Shown: in pieces, positions 63,395 to 64,000 of the stretch
Layout of the letters: every line of letters starts with the position of its first letter
Numbering within the stretch: the first letter of the stretch is position 1
Source: JAHEEL01 sp963785245
GTDB taxonomy: Bacteria > Actinomycetota > Acidimicrobiia > Spongiisociales > UBA5794
Length of the DNA: 64,000 nucleotides
NCBI GenBank assembly: GCA_963785245.1
Contig: CAWAUO010000022.1
Location: forward strand, 3,833 to 67,832
Direction of reading: 5' to 3'
Notes under the pieces: model-generated
Told to the model about the DNA's origin: nothing
Seen by the model: only the letters and a program-made list of their open reading frames with translations
Database searches by the model: none
Translations under genes and position numbers: made by a program

Positions 63395-64000
63395 TCAGGA
63401 CGGCCGACGCTCGGCAACCGAGCGCGCCGCAGCCAGTGCTGCGACGAATGCGGCCCGGGCATCTTCCGGAGGGCACGGATTCGAGCGCGGCCGGTAACGA
63501 GGTCGACGAAGGCGGACATCTCGGCCCCGTAGGCAGGAGCGAAACGGTCGAGGAAATCGCGGTACGGGGGACCCGACGGATGCGGTGCCTCCGGCGAGAT
63601 CGGCGCAAGCGGCATGCGGTTGTCCCACCCCACCGCGATCCCGCCGGACGAGCCGTGGACTCCATGCGAACGTCGTACCCGCTCGGGTTGTGACGCGTTG
63701 CATCGAACGGGCCTGCGCTCCTCCACTCAGCCGCAGAGCCCCGCAGCGATGCCCAGGTCATCGTTCGACCGTAGATTTCAAGGCCGGGAATTCGGCGGTT
63801 CCCCCAGCGAACACTTCTTCAATCTCTTGGCCCGTCACAAACCGGATGGCATCGAAGTCGTGAATAACGAAATCGCGGAACAGATCACCCGACGTCGAAC
63901 GAACGGCTCGGGGGAGGGAGCGGGGTCGAGGCTGGTCGGCGCGGACAGATAGATCTCGCCGAACTCGCTCCGGGTGCGATGTCTCGTGCCGGCCCGATAG
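63395..64000 (-). pseudogene. Gfo/Idh/MocA oxidoreductase, 3' part, frameshifted and cut by the window edge
   Basis: Reading the minus strand from the edge, the conserved middle appears as SGDLFRDFVIHDFDAIRFVTG and then, after further breaks near 63730 and 63460, WDNRMPLAPISPEAPHPSG and YGAEMSAFVDLVTGRA. The end is EDARAAFVAALAAARSVAE, with TGA at 63395. This is the C-terminal domain of an inositol 2-dehydrogenase-like enzyme. At least three single-base indels are needed. The stop is 29 bp before the SDR start, so they are probably co-transcribed. Confidence 0.65.

Overview
This 64 kb window is high-GC chromosomal DNA from an actinobacterium. The evidence is a WhiB-type iron-sulfur regulator, a DivIVA-domain protein, a class E-like sortase, a UPF0182 membrane protein, an SdhC of the single-heme-subunit type, a SenX3-RegX3-like phosphate two-component system, a GuaB3, and many promoters whose -10 box lies only 6-9 nt before the start codon (leaderless mRNAs). 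I cannot fix the genus; a deep-branching lineage such as Acidimicrobiia would fit but is only a guess. No tRNA, rRNA, IS element, prophage or CRISPR array was seen.

Layout. 1-12 kb: end of an NAD(P)H-hydrate dehydratase; cimA and trpS, divergent, each behind a short leader peptide and an intrinsic terminator (Ile/Thr codons for cimA, tandem Trp codons for trpS); guaB3-guaA; an orphan hybrid CheA; a PcrA/UvrD helicase. 12-28 kb: central metabolism, with a nitronate monooxygenase, a B12-binding protein, sucCD, an Asp/Glu racemase, purH-folD, icd, mdh, HU, an SCP2-like protein and sdhCAB. 28-31.5 kb: whiB, tatA and an ECF sigma / anti-sigma / RseB-like envelope-stress module. 31.5-40.2 kb: phosphate uptake (PhoU-like protein, NptA, PhoU, PstB, PstA, PstC, PstS) and, divergently, senX3-regX3, with a four-unit 11-bp PHO box between them. 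40-45 kb: membrane protein, peroxiredoxin, DUF2342 protein, HtrA, MoaE and a HEAT-repeat protein. 45-52.7 kb: an acyl-CoA ligase with a complete branched-chain-type ABC transporter (two permeases, binding protein, two ATPases). 52.7-60.2 kb: BioY, sortase, YlbL-like protease, a DivIVA protein with a MuF-like tail, UPF0182. 60.3-64 kb: a sugar/polyol catabolic segment (two Gfo/Idh oxidoreductases, an SDR and a LacI regulator).

The most unusual items are: (i) three dispersed copies of a 133-bp long-hairpin element, all exactly the same length, whose ends coincide with stop codons; (ii) the two divergent amino-acid attenuators in a 386-bp spacer, with mutually exclusive RNA folds readable by eye for trpS; (iii) the DivIVA-coiled coil-Pro/Glu repeat-MuF-like cysteine tail protein; (iv) degenerate TGGYGAC heptamer arrays in five intergenic spacers; (v) the RseA/RseB-like module in a Gram-positive context.

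Sequence quality varies. From 33.5 to 38.1 kb, and around 28.8, 44.8 and 61-64 kb, reading frames are broken by many single-base indels although the encoded proteins remain well conserved. I treat these as probable sequencing errors, but decay cannot be excluded from one sequence.
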